Of a stretch of 29,514 bases of DNA, positions 1-8,068 are shown one piece after another. The stretch comes from Candidatus Methanophagaceae archaeon (GTDB lineage: Archaea; Halobacteriota; Syntropharchaeia; Alkanophagales; Methanospirareceae), in NCBI GenBank assembly GCA_013374505.1, contig QENJ01000222.1, forward strand, positions 1 to 29,514, given 5' to 3'. Below the pieces are notes generated by a model that was not told the origin of the DNA, made no database searches, and saw only the letters and a program-made list of their open reading frames with translations. Every line of letters begins with the position of its first letter. The stretch's first letter is position 1. The position numbers and the translations under genes are program-made.

Positions 1-151
1 TTATTGCTTTCTTCTCGCCTTTAAATGTGATCATTGTCCTTATATTCTTTACCGGAGTCTCAAACATGAACTGGAGTTTGCTCTCGTCATCTATCATTAT
101 AGTTGCCTTTTCCGTGGCTACAAGATGTTTTATTATTTGTCCTTTATCCAT
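1..151 (-). CDS. rpl23: 50S ribosomal protein uL23 (L23), partial
   Basis: Ribosomal protein of the large subunit that sits near the exit tunnel and binds 23S rRNA. Only the first 50 residues are present because the gene runs off the left edge. The reading frame from the ATG at 151 gives the family pattern of an early TEKA motif followed by a beta strand ending in a VKNIRTMI-like stretch. It starts 2 bases after the uL4 stop, in the archaeal order L3-L4-L23 of the S10 operon, so it should be co-transcribed with them. The archaeal protein is usually about 80-85 residues, so roughly 30 are missing. Identification rests on position plus the short visible sequence. Confidence 0.88.
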   Translation of the reverse strand, partial: MDKGQIIKHLVATEKATIMIDDESKLQFMFETPVKNIRTMITFKGEKKAI

Positions 152-153
152 TT

Positions 154-960
154 TTATCGCTCCAACATAGCAAGCTTTGATATTGACGATTCGGTCCAGA
201 TAGTCAACCTGCCGGGATGCGTTCCCGGTGCAAGCAACTCGGCATTCAACGACTCTACGTAAGAGACCTCAACACCCGGTAAATTTTTCGCACCAGCAAT
301 TATTTTTGCTGTTCCACGATCCGTAGATTCTGCTTCATCACCGGAAACGACAATTAAAACGCTCTTTCTTGCCTTATATTTCCGGCCACGCATTTTACCT
401 TTTCCAGCTCGTATTTTACGTTTCTGTGCACGGAGCAAATCTTCACCGACCCCTATGGTCGCTAAAACGCCCTCTACTTCTGTGGTTTTCCCTATGCTTG
501 CGAACGTGTCCTCTACCACTATCGGTAACTCCACATCTTCGCTGAACTTATGTCCCCTGCTCTTCACGATGTCTGGGTTTATAGTAGCTGCGATAGCGGA
601 CCGTATCGCTTTCCGTCTCTCTTTTTCGTTTAGCTTCAACTTCAATATTTTATTATGCTTTGGTGGATGTGCTCTTCTTCCACCAACTGCTTGCGGTGCC
701 CGTGCTGCTCTTCTACCGTCCTTTATACGCGGTATTCTTGACACACCTCTACCAACACCCCAGCTCTCTGCCGAGGTCTTCCTACCCGCCAACAAACTGG
801 GCCCTTTTGGTTGTAGCCGATGTGACTGCACCACCAGCACAGCTCGCTTTATCAAGTCCGGCCGATACTCTTCCATAAATACCGAAGGCAGTGTTACTTC
901 CTTTATACTGTTCTTTGATAAATCCAGCACCTTTGCTTTCCTCTTCACTTCGTCAATCAT
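154..960 (-). CDS. rpl4: 50S ribosomal protein uL4 (L4)
   Basis: Large-subunit ribosomal protein whose long internal loop reaches into the peptide exit tunnel. The 268-residue product has the archaeal L4 length and signature: an early PSVF..EYRPDLIKRAV segment, an RxRRAARAPQAVGGRRAHPP-type basic loop around residues 80-100, and a GPSLLAGRKTSAES-like tunnel segment. The C-terminal part carries RKYKARKSVL followed by a GVEV..LN...LAPG stretch. The ATG start lies 31 bases downstream of the uL3 stop. No separate promoter is evident in that gap, so it is read as the second gene of the S10 operon. The frame is intact. Confidence 0.97.
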   Translation of the reverse strand: MIDEVKRKAKVLDLSKNSIKEVTLPSVFMEEYRPDLIKRAVLVVQSHRLQPKGPSLLAGRKTSAESWGVGRGVSRIPRIKDGRRAARAPQAVGGRRAHPPKHNKILKLKLNEKERRKAIRSAIAATINPDIVKSRGHKFSEDVELPIVVEDTFASIGKTTEVEGVLATIGVGEDLLRAQKRKIRAGKGKMRGRKYKARKSVLIVVSGDEAESTDRGTAKIIAGAKNLPGVEVSYVESLNAELLAPGTHPGRLTIWTESSISKLAMLER

Positions 961-991
961 CTTGCTCTCGTTATCTTCTCTTTCTCCTCTC

Positions 992-1951
992 TTATTTCCC
1001 CTGTTGCGATGCTCTACTTATATATGTAATCTCAGGTGAGCCTAATTTAGGATACGGTCTTATCGCATGAGAAATCCGTACTAACCGCTTCTTTGGTCCC
1101 GGAATACTCCCTTTTACCATAATATAATCATTTCTCACAATGCCATAATTCAAGAAGCCACCCCTTGGTGTAATCTCTTCGCCCTCCTCGCCAATCTTTA
1201 ATATTCGCTTGTTATATTCTGTTCGCTGTTGATAACCTGTTTGTCCAAGCTGTGGTATTCGCCATCTTACACGTCGAGGCGTCCAGCCACCAATACATCC
1301 AACATGACGACCTCGCCCGGACCGCCGCGCTTTTGCGTTCTGTATCATGACACCCCACCGCTTCACCGGACCTTGAGTACCTTTTCCTTTTGTCACCGCG
1401 GTGACATCCACAAAATCGCCTTCTTTAAACGCATCTCCAACCCTTATATCCTTACCAAATACTTCGCGTGCGTATTCAAGGTCTTTTTCTAGTACACCGC
1501 TCATCTTTATCTCCATTATTCCCGGCTTCTTCTTCGGTATACCAGTCACAACCTGTGGCAACGTAGAGACAATCATATTGATGCTAAACGATTCATCCTC
1601 ACTTTCGATTATACTCGCTATTTTGTCCAGATTGCCACCATTCTCCGCCCACACCTCCGTTACCACTTTCTTACCGTAGCCCGTCACATTATAAAGACGG
1701 AACCCTATAGCCTTCAGCGGTGGAGTCTCTATTATCGTGGTGGGAGCAGATATTTCCATGCCCTTCGTTGGACTATGCGGGTAGTTATCAGTCAGCATGA
1801 GGTGACTCATTCCCGCTTTATAACCTGCGAAGCTTTGGACTTCCTTACCTGCGACTTTATCTTCCCGTTTCAGCCGGCAAGTCTCACTTCTTACACGTTT
1901 CCGTGGGGAATAGGCAAGTGATCCTCTCCTTGGTCTATGTCTCTTGGTCAT
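992..1951 (-). CDS. rpl3: 50S ribosomal protein uL3 (L3)
   Basis: Large-subunit ribosomal protein that nucleates 23S rRNA folding near the peptidyl-transferase centre. The 319-residue product starts with the archaeal HRPRRGSLAYSPRKR basic N terminus, then FAGYKAGMSH, and has the diagnostic central stretch FVDVTAVTKGKGTQG followed by KRWG and an RRSGRGRHVGCIGGW-type segment. Its size is slightly below the usual archaeal 330-340. It is the first gene of the visible operon: a TATA-like element lies about 35 bases upstream and the gene before it (2023-3216) is separated by 71 bases. The frame is intact and the ATG start agrees with the family N terminus. Confidence 0.97.
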   Translation of the reverse strand: MTKRHRPRRGSLAYSPRKRVRSETCRLKREDKVAGKEVQSFAGYKAGMSHLMLTDNYPHSPTKGMEISAPTTIIETPPLKAIGFRLYNVTGYGKKVVTEVWAENGGNLDKIASIIESEDESFSINMIVSTLPQVVTGIPKKKPGIMEIKMSGVLEKDLEYAREVFGKDIRVGDAFKEGDFVDVTAVTKGKGTQGPVKRWGVMIQNAKARRSGRGRHVGCIGGWTPRRVRWRIPQLGQTGYQQRTEYNKRILKIGEEGEEITPRGGFLNYGIVRNDYIMVKGSIPGPKKRLVRISHAIRPYPKLGSPEITYISRASQQGK

Positions 1952-1981
1952 TTTCTTCTTATCCGATATTACTATAATAAG

Positions 1982-1993
1982 ATTATATAAAGT
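1982..1993 (-). promoter_or_regulatory. Probable TATA box of the S10 ribosomal operon
   Basis: On the minus strand the sequence reads CTTTATATAATC at this place, a good archaeal TATA element. Transcription would start roughly 25 bases downstream, near 1962, giving a leader of only about 10 bases before the uL3 ATG at 1951. No experimental support; called from composition and spacing. Confidence 0.5.
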
Positions 1994-2022
1994 AACCTTA
2001 CTCTAATATAAACACATAGATA

Positions 2023-3216
2023 TTAAAATGCTGCTTTTACACATTCATCAGTTCTGCTCAACTTCGCTTTAGCGCATCCGCAGATAAGCGGCACGTATCG
2101 CAGCATTTTACCCGAGTTTGTCAGCACGCACTCATAGTTCTCAAATGCGGGTGACACAACGAAGCAGGTATCGCAGATAACTTTTACGCCGTAGTTCTCT
2201 ATCTTCTCTATTATATGTTGCATCTGTGGTTGGCTCTTTATCTCTCGTACGGTAAATATAAAGAACTCCTGCTTTATCTTCCGTCCTTTTGACTCTGCTT
2301 GCAACAGTTCGTATATTCGTTTAATTTCTTCAGAAGAGCAATGGGGGCAGCCTATCGCGATTACGTCCGGTTCGCAATCCCGGGCATATACTTCGTCCAA
2401 ATCGTTCGTGCCTAGCTCCATCTTATCTCCGGGTTCAAACGCGGGCTCAGTTCGTGCAGCCACTGCTTCCGGGGTTATATTCTGTATATGATACAAGCCT
2501 ATTGATCCCGTGGCACCAATAGCAGCGGATAAATGTTTCAGGTCGTCACGACTCGGTGAACTAGCAGACGAAAGCTCTATAATCGGTATCTTATCACCTA
2601 CAAGGTCGCCAATAAGGAACCCGAGTGCGCTGTAGTCAGCATCTGCAAGGGTGCAATTCACACGGATTTTCAGTTCCGGGACTCTGTTTTCTGTCAGGTG
2701 CAGCCCATAACACGGTGTCTTGCCTATTAATGCCGCTGCAAGAGCAGACGGCGCACCTTCCATGTTCGTTCTTGCACCTATAACAGAATTAGCGAATAAA
2801 ACCGCGGACGATTCCGCCCATGCGATATGCTCGCCCTTTTTGGGCGCTCCACCTGCCAGGAGATAGGGGGTGCAGGAGCACACAGGGGCGATGCCCAGGT
2901 GTTTATAAGCTGCGAACACCGCGTTTTGTTTATTCGCGAACTCTTCTGAAATGTTCATTTCAGTCCACTTTTCTCTGTCCATGCCCATCGGATTCAAGGT
3001 GCTTTTTACTTCTACGGTGCCTTCGAGACGGTTTATGAATTCAAATGCGTCACCTATGGTCTTGTAAGATACACCGGACATGTGTGCGCTTGCTATCGGG
3101 ATCAATTCAGAAGCGTTGTTTATGTCGCCGATAGCCACCAGGATTTCCATCGCTTTCTTCTTTGTCCAGCCTTCTTCGCCTTCGTATATCCGCTCTTCTT
3201 CTTTTGTTAGGTGCAT
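2023..3216 (-). CDS. Phosphomevalonate dehydratase large subunit (aconitase X family)
   Basis: Catalytic subunit of the archaeal iron-sulfur enzyme that dehydrates 5-phosphomevalonate to trans-anhydromevalonate 5-phosphate in the modified mevalonate route to isoprenoid lipids. The 397 residues match the aconitase-X (formerly DUF521) large-subunit length. Visible features are the CSCTP motif (Cys113 and Cys115), the GCPHCS motif near residue 290, CDTC near 345, and a C-terminal CGC. Cysteines of these motifs ligate the cluster in the family. A conserved SAHMSGVSYKTIGD segment lies near residues 43-56. The small swivelling subunit (DUF126) is not in the window. Bacterial members act on cis-3-hydroxyproline, but the isoprenoid role is the expected one in archaea. 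It is monocistronic here, ending 71 bases before uL3. Confidence 0.85.
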   Translation of the reverse strand: MHLTKEEERIYEGEEGWTKKKAMEILVAIGDINNASELIPIASAHMSGVSYKTIGDAFEFINRLEGTVEVKSTLNPMGMDREKWTEMNISEEFANKQNAVFAAYKHLGIAPVCSCTPYLLAGGAPKKGEHIAWAESSAVLFANSVIGARTNMEGAPSALAAALIGKTPCYGLHLTENRVPELKIRVNCTLADADYSALGFLIGDLVGDKIPIIELSSASSPSRDDLKHLSAAIGATGSIGLYHIQNITPEAVAARTEPAFEPGDKMELGTNDLDEVYARDCEPDVIAIGCPHCSSEEIKRIYELLQAESKGRKIKQEFFIFTVREIKSQPQMQHIIEKIENYGVKVICDTCFVVSPAFENYECVLTNSGKMLRYVPLICGCAKAKLSRTDECVKAAF

Positions 3217-3617
3217 TTGTTATTAAAAGAGTAAGGTACAAAGTGTATTGAAGTCTTTCAATTTTTTTTCTGGATTGCACTTTATTAGGCAGAAAGAGGA
3301 AAAGATGGAGGGTAGTTATACTATACATACACTAAAAAGGGTTGATATTCATTTGATGAACTCAAGATGTAATTTCGCAGAACGTTTCGCGTGTTTGCGG
3401 AATGCCGAAGGCCAAGCGATGAAGGAGCGCAGCGCATACCCGCTACTATATGATGTAAGCCCAATTTTTCCTTGTTGAACCATTCAAAAATTTAGTTTCC
3501 CCCGAACAGACTCAAATTTCATAATGTCAATGATGAGCAGAGTTGGATAATGAATACAACCGAACGAAATATTGATAAAATTTCAAAGAACCTAAATCAT
3601 TGCATAGTACCACAGCT
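3217..3617. other. Non-coding gap, no gene recognised
   Basis: This 401-base stretch separates phosphomevalonate dehydratase from the acetyltransferase. It holds T- and A-rich runs and a central GC-richer patch (about 3370-3440) with alternating purine-rich and GCG triplets. No ORF with family resemblance, no tRNA cloverleaf and no clear terminator was seen. Confidence 0.5.
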
Positions 3618-4079
3618 TTAGGCATCTGCTCCATCCTTTTGTTGGGTAATCGCGGTTTCGATATAACCGCTTTCCTGATTTGACATAATAGGATCTAATA
3701 TTGCCATCGCAGTAAGCATTTTTTGAAATCCGCATTTTTTGTAGAAATCTTCACGCCCGGGAACCACATATAAAATTATATTTTCAACAGGTAACTGATC
3801 GCATAATTCTTTCATTAATTCTTTACCAATCCCCTCTCCGTGATACTCAGGAAGCAATACGACATCATAAATAGCTGCCTGGTATTCACCCCCGCAAAGA
3901 GCTCTTCCTAAGCCGATTAGTTTATCGGAATCAAATACAAAAACAACGGCATAACTTGATTCAAAAGCTCTTCTCAATTTTTCGGGATCTCGTTTACGTT
4001 TACCAAGGGGAGCACGCCCAAAAACGACAACTGCTTCATCCCAATCAATTCTTTGTTTCTCTGTCGAATACATTATCAT
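3618..4079 (-). CDS. GNAT family N-acetyltransferase
   Basis: A 153-residue acyl-CoA-dependent N-acetyltransferase of the Gcn5 superfamily; the acceptor substrate cannot be told. The core is visible: a beta strand SYAVVFVFDSDKLIGLGRAL (about residues 42-61), then the catalytic-strand region YDVVLLPEYHGEGIGKELM, which contains the acetyl-CoA pyrophosphate-binding loop HGEGIG. A late YVVPGREDFYKKCGF segment is the usual motif B ending. Two in-frame ATGs lie at 4079 and 4073. A GGTGGT stretch about 9 bases upstream favours the first. The gene is divergent from the small ribbon-helix-helix gene starting at 4162 and shares a palindromic TATA region with it. Confidence 0.85.
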   Translation of the reverse strand: MIMYSTEKQRIDWDEAVVVFGRAPLGKRKRDPEKLRRAFESSYAVVFVFDSDKLIGLGRALCGGEYQAAIYDVVLLPEYHGEGIGKELMKELCDQLPVENIILYVVPGREDFYKKCGFQKMLTAMAILDPIMSNQESGYIETAITQQKDGADA

Positions 4080-4117
4080 TTCTTTACTACCACCAAACGT
4101 TACAGATTATCTTAAAG

Positions 4118-4129
4118 GTATTTAAATAC
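4118..4129. promoter_or_regulatory. Palindromic TATA element between divergent genes
   Basis: The 12-base sequence GTATTTAAATAC is a perfect palindrome and a TATA-like element on both strands. It lies about 40 bases upstream of the acetyltransferase ATG (4079) and about 33 bases upstream of the ATG at 4162 of the ribbon-helix-helix gene. It is therefore correctly placed to serve both genes. Confidence 0.45.
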
Positions 4130-4161
4130 TTAAACGAATAATGACATTGGTGACATCGAAA

Positions 4162-4308
4162 ATGGTAAAAGTATCTTTTGACTTAGAAGTGGGTTTGCAT
4201 AAAGAGATAAGAAAGAGAGCGATAGATAAAGGGATAACAATGAAGGCGTATATAGTTGAGCTAATCGAAAAGGGCAAAAGACTAGAAGAAGCGGAAGACA
4301 TAGAATAG
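4162..4308 (+). CDS. Small ribbon-helix-helix (CopG/Arc-like) protein
   Basis: A 48-residue protein starting MVKVSFDLEVGLHKEIRKR and continuing with an AIDKGITMKAYIVELI helix. This is the ribbon-helix-helix pattern: one short beta strand then two helices, which dimerises and inserts the strand into the DNA major groove. It is just the DNA-binding domain, as in CopG or a stand-alone antitoxin. An earlier in-frame ATG at 4141 is possible. The start at 4162 is preferred because GGTGA precedes it at suitable spacing and because the palindromic TATA element would place transcription start near 4150. No toxin gene follows within 500 bases. It may be an autoregulator or an orphan antitoxin. Confidence 0.6.
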   Translation: MVKVSFDLEVGLHKEIRKRAIDKGITMKAYIVELIEKGKRLEEAEDIE

Positions 4309-4464
4309 CACGAAGTGCAATCGTATATGGTAAACATTGATAGGTTAGCAACAACTAAAGGTGCATAAGATACATAAAATATTAATGGTGCTTGGGTGAG
4401 TCAATGGGTGTGAAGATTATACTATGCAAGTGTACAACAGCATCAAAACTACCATAGCCTGCAG

Positions 4465-4592
4465 GAGTCATATAATATGTGTTATATGCCATATTCCTGG
4501 CAAACCACGGAAACATCTCCGTTAAACGGTTTTAAAGACTTTTTCGACATGTCAAGGATTATATGACTCTAAGCTCAGAGATTATATGACTT
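4465..4592. repeat. Inverted and direct repeat cluster (MITE-like or structured RNA)
   Basis: GAGTCATATAAT at 4465-4476 is exactly inverted as ATTATATGACTC at 4558-4569, and a second direct copy, GATTATATGACT, occurs at 4580-4591. Between the arms is a short hairpin (ACGGA at 4507-4511, TCCGT at 4518-4522). The 105-base unit with 12-base perfect ends resembles a miniature inverted-repeat element, but no target duplication is clear. The whole 4309-4836 gap has no recognised gene. Confidence 0.5.
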
Positions 4593-4725
4593 AAGTCCAA
4601 GTGGGTGTGTGTCTGCTTCAGTCCGTGTAAAAAATCTTGTAGATCGAAACCATCGTCATATTTGCGATTTTTGCGATTTTTTTAGTGGGTCACGATGTTT
4701 CCTATTAGGTTGGTCTTTTCAGTTC

Positions 4726-4750
4726 GTTATATCGCATATATATGCGTAAC
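4726..4750. repeat. Perfect 14-base palindrome inside a longer inverted repeat
   Basis: CGCATATATATGCG at 4733-4746 is a perfect palindrome. It is flanked by GTTA (4726-4729) and TAAC (4747-4750), which also pair, leaving a 3-base bulge. It lies about 90 bases beyond the 3' end of the archaeosortase gene. It may be a protein-binding site or a hairpin end; no function can be assigned. Confidence 0.4.
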
Positions 4751-4836
4751 TTTTTGGTGTGTAGCTTTTACAGTCATTCTGCATGCAAAGCGCGAAATAT
4801 GAAGTACTCTAAATGTGAAAAGTAGCAAAAAAGTTT

Positions 4837-5658
4837 TTACATACGTATTTTCTTACGGATAACACGAAATAAATCATCTATTAAGTCCAGTACCTCCGGG
4901 AGTAGCATGAACACGGCATATGCAATAATAATCAAAATAACCATAGAGCCCATACGCGCTAATACGTTGTGTGCGATGTCGAAGCTTTGCTCCTGTGTAG
5001 ATCGAACAAGTCCGTAGGAGAACCGGATCCAACTTGGAGATGCGAACCACTGTTCGAAATACGCGGTTATGACGAATACGTTTCGGAATATGTTCAAGGC
5101 ATAGATAACCGGCACAGAGACGCAAAAAGCTTTTAACTTTCGTTTCATGGGCGCGTTCACGCCAAAAATAATGCCCGTAAAAAGCACTATGCTTTCTATC
5201 GCAGTGCATGCTAAGATTATTTTCACCTCGTAGGAAGTATAAGTGGAGTATATATAGGAAAGAGGAGTGTTCATGTAAACACTACCGGGATTAAGAATGT
5301 TTAGCACGGTAGCAGTGATTTTAGCTGTGATGTGGATGAGGCATTCACGGAGAACCGGTATTTCTGCGAATGGGAAGTACAGGGCTGCGGTTATAAATGC
5401 GATTCTTGTAATAGAGAAGAACAGTTCATCGTTTTCGGTTGCTGTTACCATAAGGAACGCTAAAAGTAGCGACAAGACCAGGAATACTAGATTAACGACA
5501 GTATAAAAGTAATCGCCGTTTACAAAACAGTCGTGAGTCACGAAACCGCTGTAGCCTGCGAAAACAACCCAGCCGAAAGCAGCAAACCCTCTCTTGCGGA
5601 ATACCAGCCCCAGAAGGAACAGACCTATTGCAATAAACGGGAGTAGGGTGAACGACAT
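4837..5658 (-). CDS. artA: Archaeosortase A-like membrane transpeptidase
   Basis: A polytopic membrane cysteine protease/transpeptidase of the exosortase/archaeosortase superfamily. Archaeosortase A processes surface proteins that end in a PGF-CTERM tripartite tail and links them to membrane lipid. The 273 residues contain about seven to eight hydrophobic segments. The expected catalytic triad region is present: Cys151 in ILACTAIES, Arg192 in ALNIFRNVF, and the segment FDIAHNVLARMGS with His230 and Arg235. The C-terminal tail after the last helix is basic (RKKIR). The start is the ATG at 5658. No PGF-CTERM substrate is encoded in the window. The glycosyltransferase 1.3 kb away is compatible with a surface-glycoprotein role but is not evidence for it. 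Confidence 0.85.
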   Translation of the reverse strand: MSFTLLPFIAIGLFLLGLVFRKRGFAAFGWVVFAGYSGFVTHDCFVNGDYFYTVVNLVFLVLSLLLAFLMVTATENDELFFSITRIAFITAALYFPFAEIPVLRECLIHITAKITATVLNILNPGSVYMNTPLSYIYSTYTSYEVKIILACTAIESIVLFTGIIFGVNAPMKRKLKAFCVSVPVIYALNIFRNVFVITAYFEQWFASPSWIRFSYGLVRSTQEQSFDIAHNVLARMGSMVILIIIAYAVFMLLPEVLDLIDDLFRVIRKKIRM

Positions 5659-5755
5659 TTTTTTTCCTCAGTCCATACACTGTCTCTTTGACTTAAAGAT
5701 GTTCGGCATCATATTGCGAAAAGATCAACCAGAAGCACGGCATATACACAAAACT

Positions 5756-6781
5756 TTACGATTCGAGCTGTTTTACTACCGCTTTTATCAATCCAACCGG
5801 TCCTGTCATCATCATGTCGCCACCGGGTGCGGAGAAAATACCCAGTCCTTTCATCTTCGCGCGTTTTGGTCCCGTCACTGATATTACCTCTGGTTGGTTC
5901 TTGCCTATTGTCACTGCACCATGCCCACCGTCATCAAAAACCTCTTTGAACGTTATTGTGCCATCAGACAGTTTCTTTGTGTAGTACTCGAGTTTTTGTT
6001 CATCGAGCATCCTTGTATGGTGCTCAAAAACGCCTAATATTCGTGTATCGTTCAACGACATCACAATTGTATGTGCATTCCCTACATTTATGCAAACCCG
6101 ATTCTTCTTTTCGCCCACCCGTTCATCTTCTATCGAGCCTAACACTGCTGCGGCCCCCGTATCCATCAGAAGGACGTGTCCGCTATGCCAGTTCTTCACC
6201 GATTGTAGTAGCGAGTGCATCCTACTAAGATTCTCCGGTACGGAATCGAGATACGCAAAAGATTCTATCTCGCCTCCTACTTTAGGCTCAATTAATCGAA
6301 ACCTGTTTTCTCGATCGGTAACACCGCGTGGTGCTACTCCGTGGTCCTGAGCCGCTATTGCAATAACGTCAAACGCGGTATCCACACCAAAAGACGAAAT
6401 AAACGTCAAAAGCTCGCGATTGAAGTCAGAAATCAATATTGGCTTCGCTTTTTTGCTCATGTTCTCCACATCATCCTCGGAGATAATCTCGATACCCTGC
6501 TGCCTAACAATTTCCAAATCGTCCCTGATTGTTCTTGCGGCTCTTTCAGTCATGAATACCTTGTAGTTCTGGAGATGCTCGAGCACGGCACGACTAAAAG
6601 GCCCACCACCCATCGTATCGCCAGAGATTACCAAGTCCTGTTTTGTGTTCCGTACTACTTGTGCGAAGAAGCGGGTGGGTGAGGGTAATACGAGCTTGTA
6701 GGCATTATCAAAGCCTGTATCGCTGTCATAGACCATTACATCCTGCGTTCCTGCACCTATATCCACAGCAAGTATCTTCAT
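5756..6781 (-). CDS. DUF1786 family ASKHA-fold protein
   Basis: A 341-residue protein of the DUF1786 family, often mislabelled as a pyruvate formate-lyase activating enzyme although no CxxxCxxC radical-SAM motif is present. The N terminus MKILAVDIGAGTQDVMVYD is a phosphate-1 loop of the actin/Hsp70/sugar-kinase fold, and LLMDTGAAAVLGS in the middle resembles the phosphate-2 loop, so nucleotide binding is likely. HDGHGA-like and GGDMMMTGP segments near the C terminus are family-conserved in appearance. A GTG in frame at 6793 could add four residues. The ATG at 6781 is chosen because a GAGGTG ribosome-binding site sits just upstream of it. The biochemical role is unknown. Confidence 0.8.
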   Translation of the reverse strand: MKILAVDIGAGTQDVMVYDSDTGFDNAYKLVLPSPTRFFAQVVRNTKQDLVISGDTMGGGPFSRAVLEHLQNYKVFMTERAARTIRDDLEIVRQQGIEIISEDDVENMSKKAKPILISDFNRELLTFISSFGVDTAFDVIAIAAQDHGVAPRGVTDRENRFRLIEPKVGGEIESFAYLDSVPENLSRMHSLLQSVKNWHSGHVLLMDTGAAAVLGSIEDERVGEKKNRVCINVGNAHTIVMSLNDTRILGVFEHHTRMLDEQKLEYYTKKLSDGTITFKEVFDDGGHGAVTIGKNQPEVISVTGPKRAKMKGLGIFSAPGGDMMMTGPVGLIKAVVKQLES

Positions 6782-6934
6782 ACGTTTCTTCACCTCGTAA
6801 AAGCATTTACTTCAAGAGTAAATCTCACATATTATCTTTATACAAGATCCTATTCACATATAAAGTGGATTTATTTATTTGCCCGCATTATGATTCACAT
6901 AGAATCGAGATAAAATCTACGAGAGGTTAGGAAA

Positions 6935-8062
6935 GTGAAGATCGCATATGTCTATGACGTCATCTATCCGTACGTGAAAGGAGGTGCCGAGAAGCGGATT
7001 TGGGAGATTTCTAAACGGTTGGCACGTAAAGGGCATGAAGTGCATATTTTTGGGATGAAGTTCTGGGATGGTGGAGCAGTCTTCACGAAAGATGACGTCT
7101 ATCTGCATGGTGTCTGTGAACCAAAGGAGTTGTATGTAGAAGGGCGGAGAAGTATAAAAGAAGCGATTTATTATGCACGAAAGCTTATCCGTCCGTTACT
7201 GAAAGAAGATTATGATGTCACAGATTGCCAGGCATTTCCGTATTTCCCCTGCTTCTCTGCAAAACTGTGTTCTACGTTGAAACGAACCCCGTTGGTTATT
7301 ACATGGCACGAGGTTTGGGATGATTACTGGTACGAGTATCTGGGTAAAAAAGGCTTATTTGGGCAGGTTATCGAACGGATGACCACCCGGTTAACCGGTA
7401 ATATGATTGCGGTTTCTGATAGAACGGCAAAAGATTTGAAGCGCGTAGGAGTGAAGAACGAGATAAGTGTGATCACAAACGGGATAGATTATGGGACGAT
7501 AGCAAATTTAGCCGCCTCGGAAGAGAAGACAGACATCATATTTGTCGGGCGATTGATAAAAGAGAAGAATGTAGATGTGTTAATAAAAGCGGTTGGTCTA
7601 GTAAAGAACGAGATCCCGGCGGTTAGATGTGTGATCATAGGGGCAGGACCGACACAGAAAGAATTGGAGCTTTTAGCTGCTGATTTGGATTTAGAGGCTA
7701 ATATAGAGTTCACGGGGTTTATGGCTGAATACGAAAGTGTAATCTCACGTATGAAGTCATCTAAGGTGTTCGTGTTACCGTCAACACGCGAAGGATTTGG
7801 AATCGCAGCGTTGGAGGCGAATGCGTGTGACTTGCCCGTTGTCACGGTGAACCATGAGAGGAATGCGGTATGCGACCTGATAAAGGGCGATAATGGATTT
7901 CGATGCGAGCTTTCGGAAGCGGATATTGCGGTAAAGATACTGGCGGGCTTTGATAGACGAGTAGCTATGGAGACGAGCTGTATAGAAAGTGCGAAAGGGT
8001 ATGATTGGGATATTATAGTAGATGCAATTGAGAACTACTATGAAACGGTTATGCGTTCTTGA
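6935..8062 (+). CDS. GT4-family glycosyltransferase
   Basis: A 375-residue GT-B glycosyltransferase that transfers a sugar from an activated donor; the acceptor is unknown. The N-terminal domain starts MKIAYVYDVIYPYVKGGAEKRIWEISKRL with the family GGAE motif at residues 16-19. The C-terminal donor-binding domain has IIFVGRLIKEKNVDVLIKA and the E(x7)E region VLPSTREGFGIAALEANA, the hallmark of family GT4. The start is a GTG at 6935 with GAGAGG about 8 bases upstream. It is divergent from the DUF1786 gene and ends 6 bases from the convergent mtnA. Likely cytoplasmic, facing the membrane, in lipid-linked glycan or surface polysaccharide assembly, which is inference. Confidence 0.9.
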   Translation: MKIAYVYDVIYPYVKGGAEKRIWEISKRLARKGHEVHIFGMKFWDGGAVFTKDDVYLHGVCEPKELYVEGRRSIKEAIYYARKLIRPLLKEDYDVTDCQAFPYFPCFSAKLCSTLKRTPLVITWHEVWDDYWYEYLGKKGLFGQVIERMTTRLTGNMIAVSDRTAKDLKRVGVKNEISVITNGIDYGTIANLAASEEKTDIIFVGRLIKEKNVDVLIKAVGLVKNEIPAVRCVIIGAGPTQKELELLAADLDLEANIEFTGFMAEYESVISRMKSSKVFVLPSTREGFGIAALEANACDLPVVTVNHERNAVCDLIKGDNGFRCELSEADIAVKILAGFDRRVAMETSCIESAKGYDWDIIVDAIENYYETVMRS

Positions 8063-8068
8063 GTAGCT

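Noticed and set aside
455..1039. Long plus-strand open frame opposite uL4
   Set aside because: It is antisense to an unmistakable ribosomal gene, has no family resemblance, and mirrors the codon structure of the real gene.
3248..3478. 76-codon open frame in the gap after phosphomevalonate dehydratase
   Set aside because: No recognisable domain, no good ribosome-binding site, unusual composition; treated as non-coding.
5756..6781. Annotation as pyruvate formate-lyase activating enzyme
   Set aside because: No radical-SAM CxxxCxxC motif; the N terminus is an ASKHA phosphate loop.
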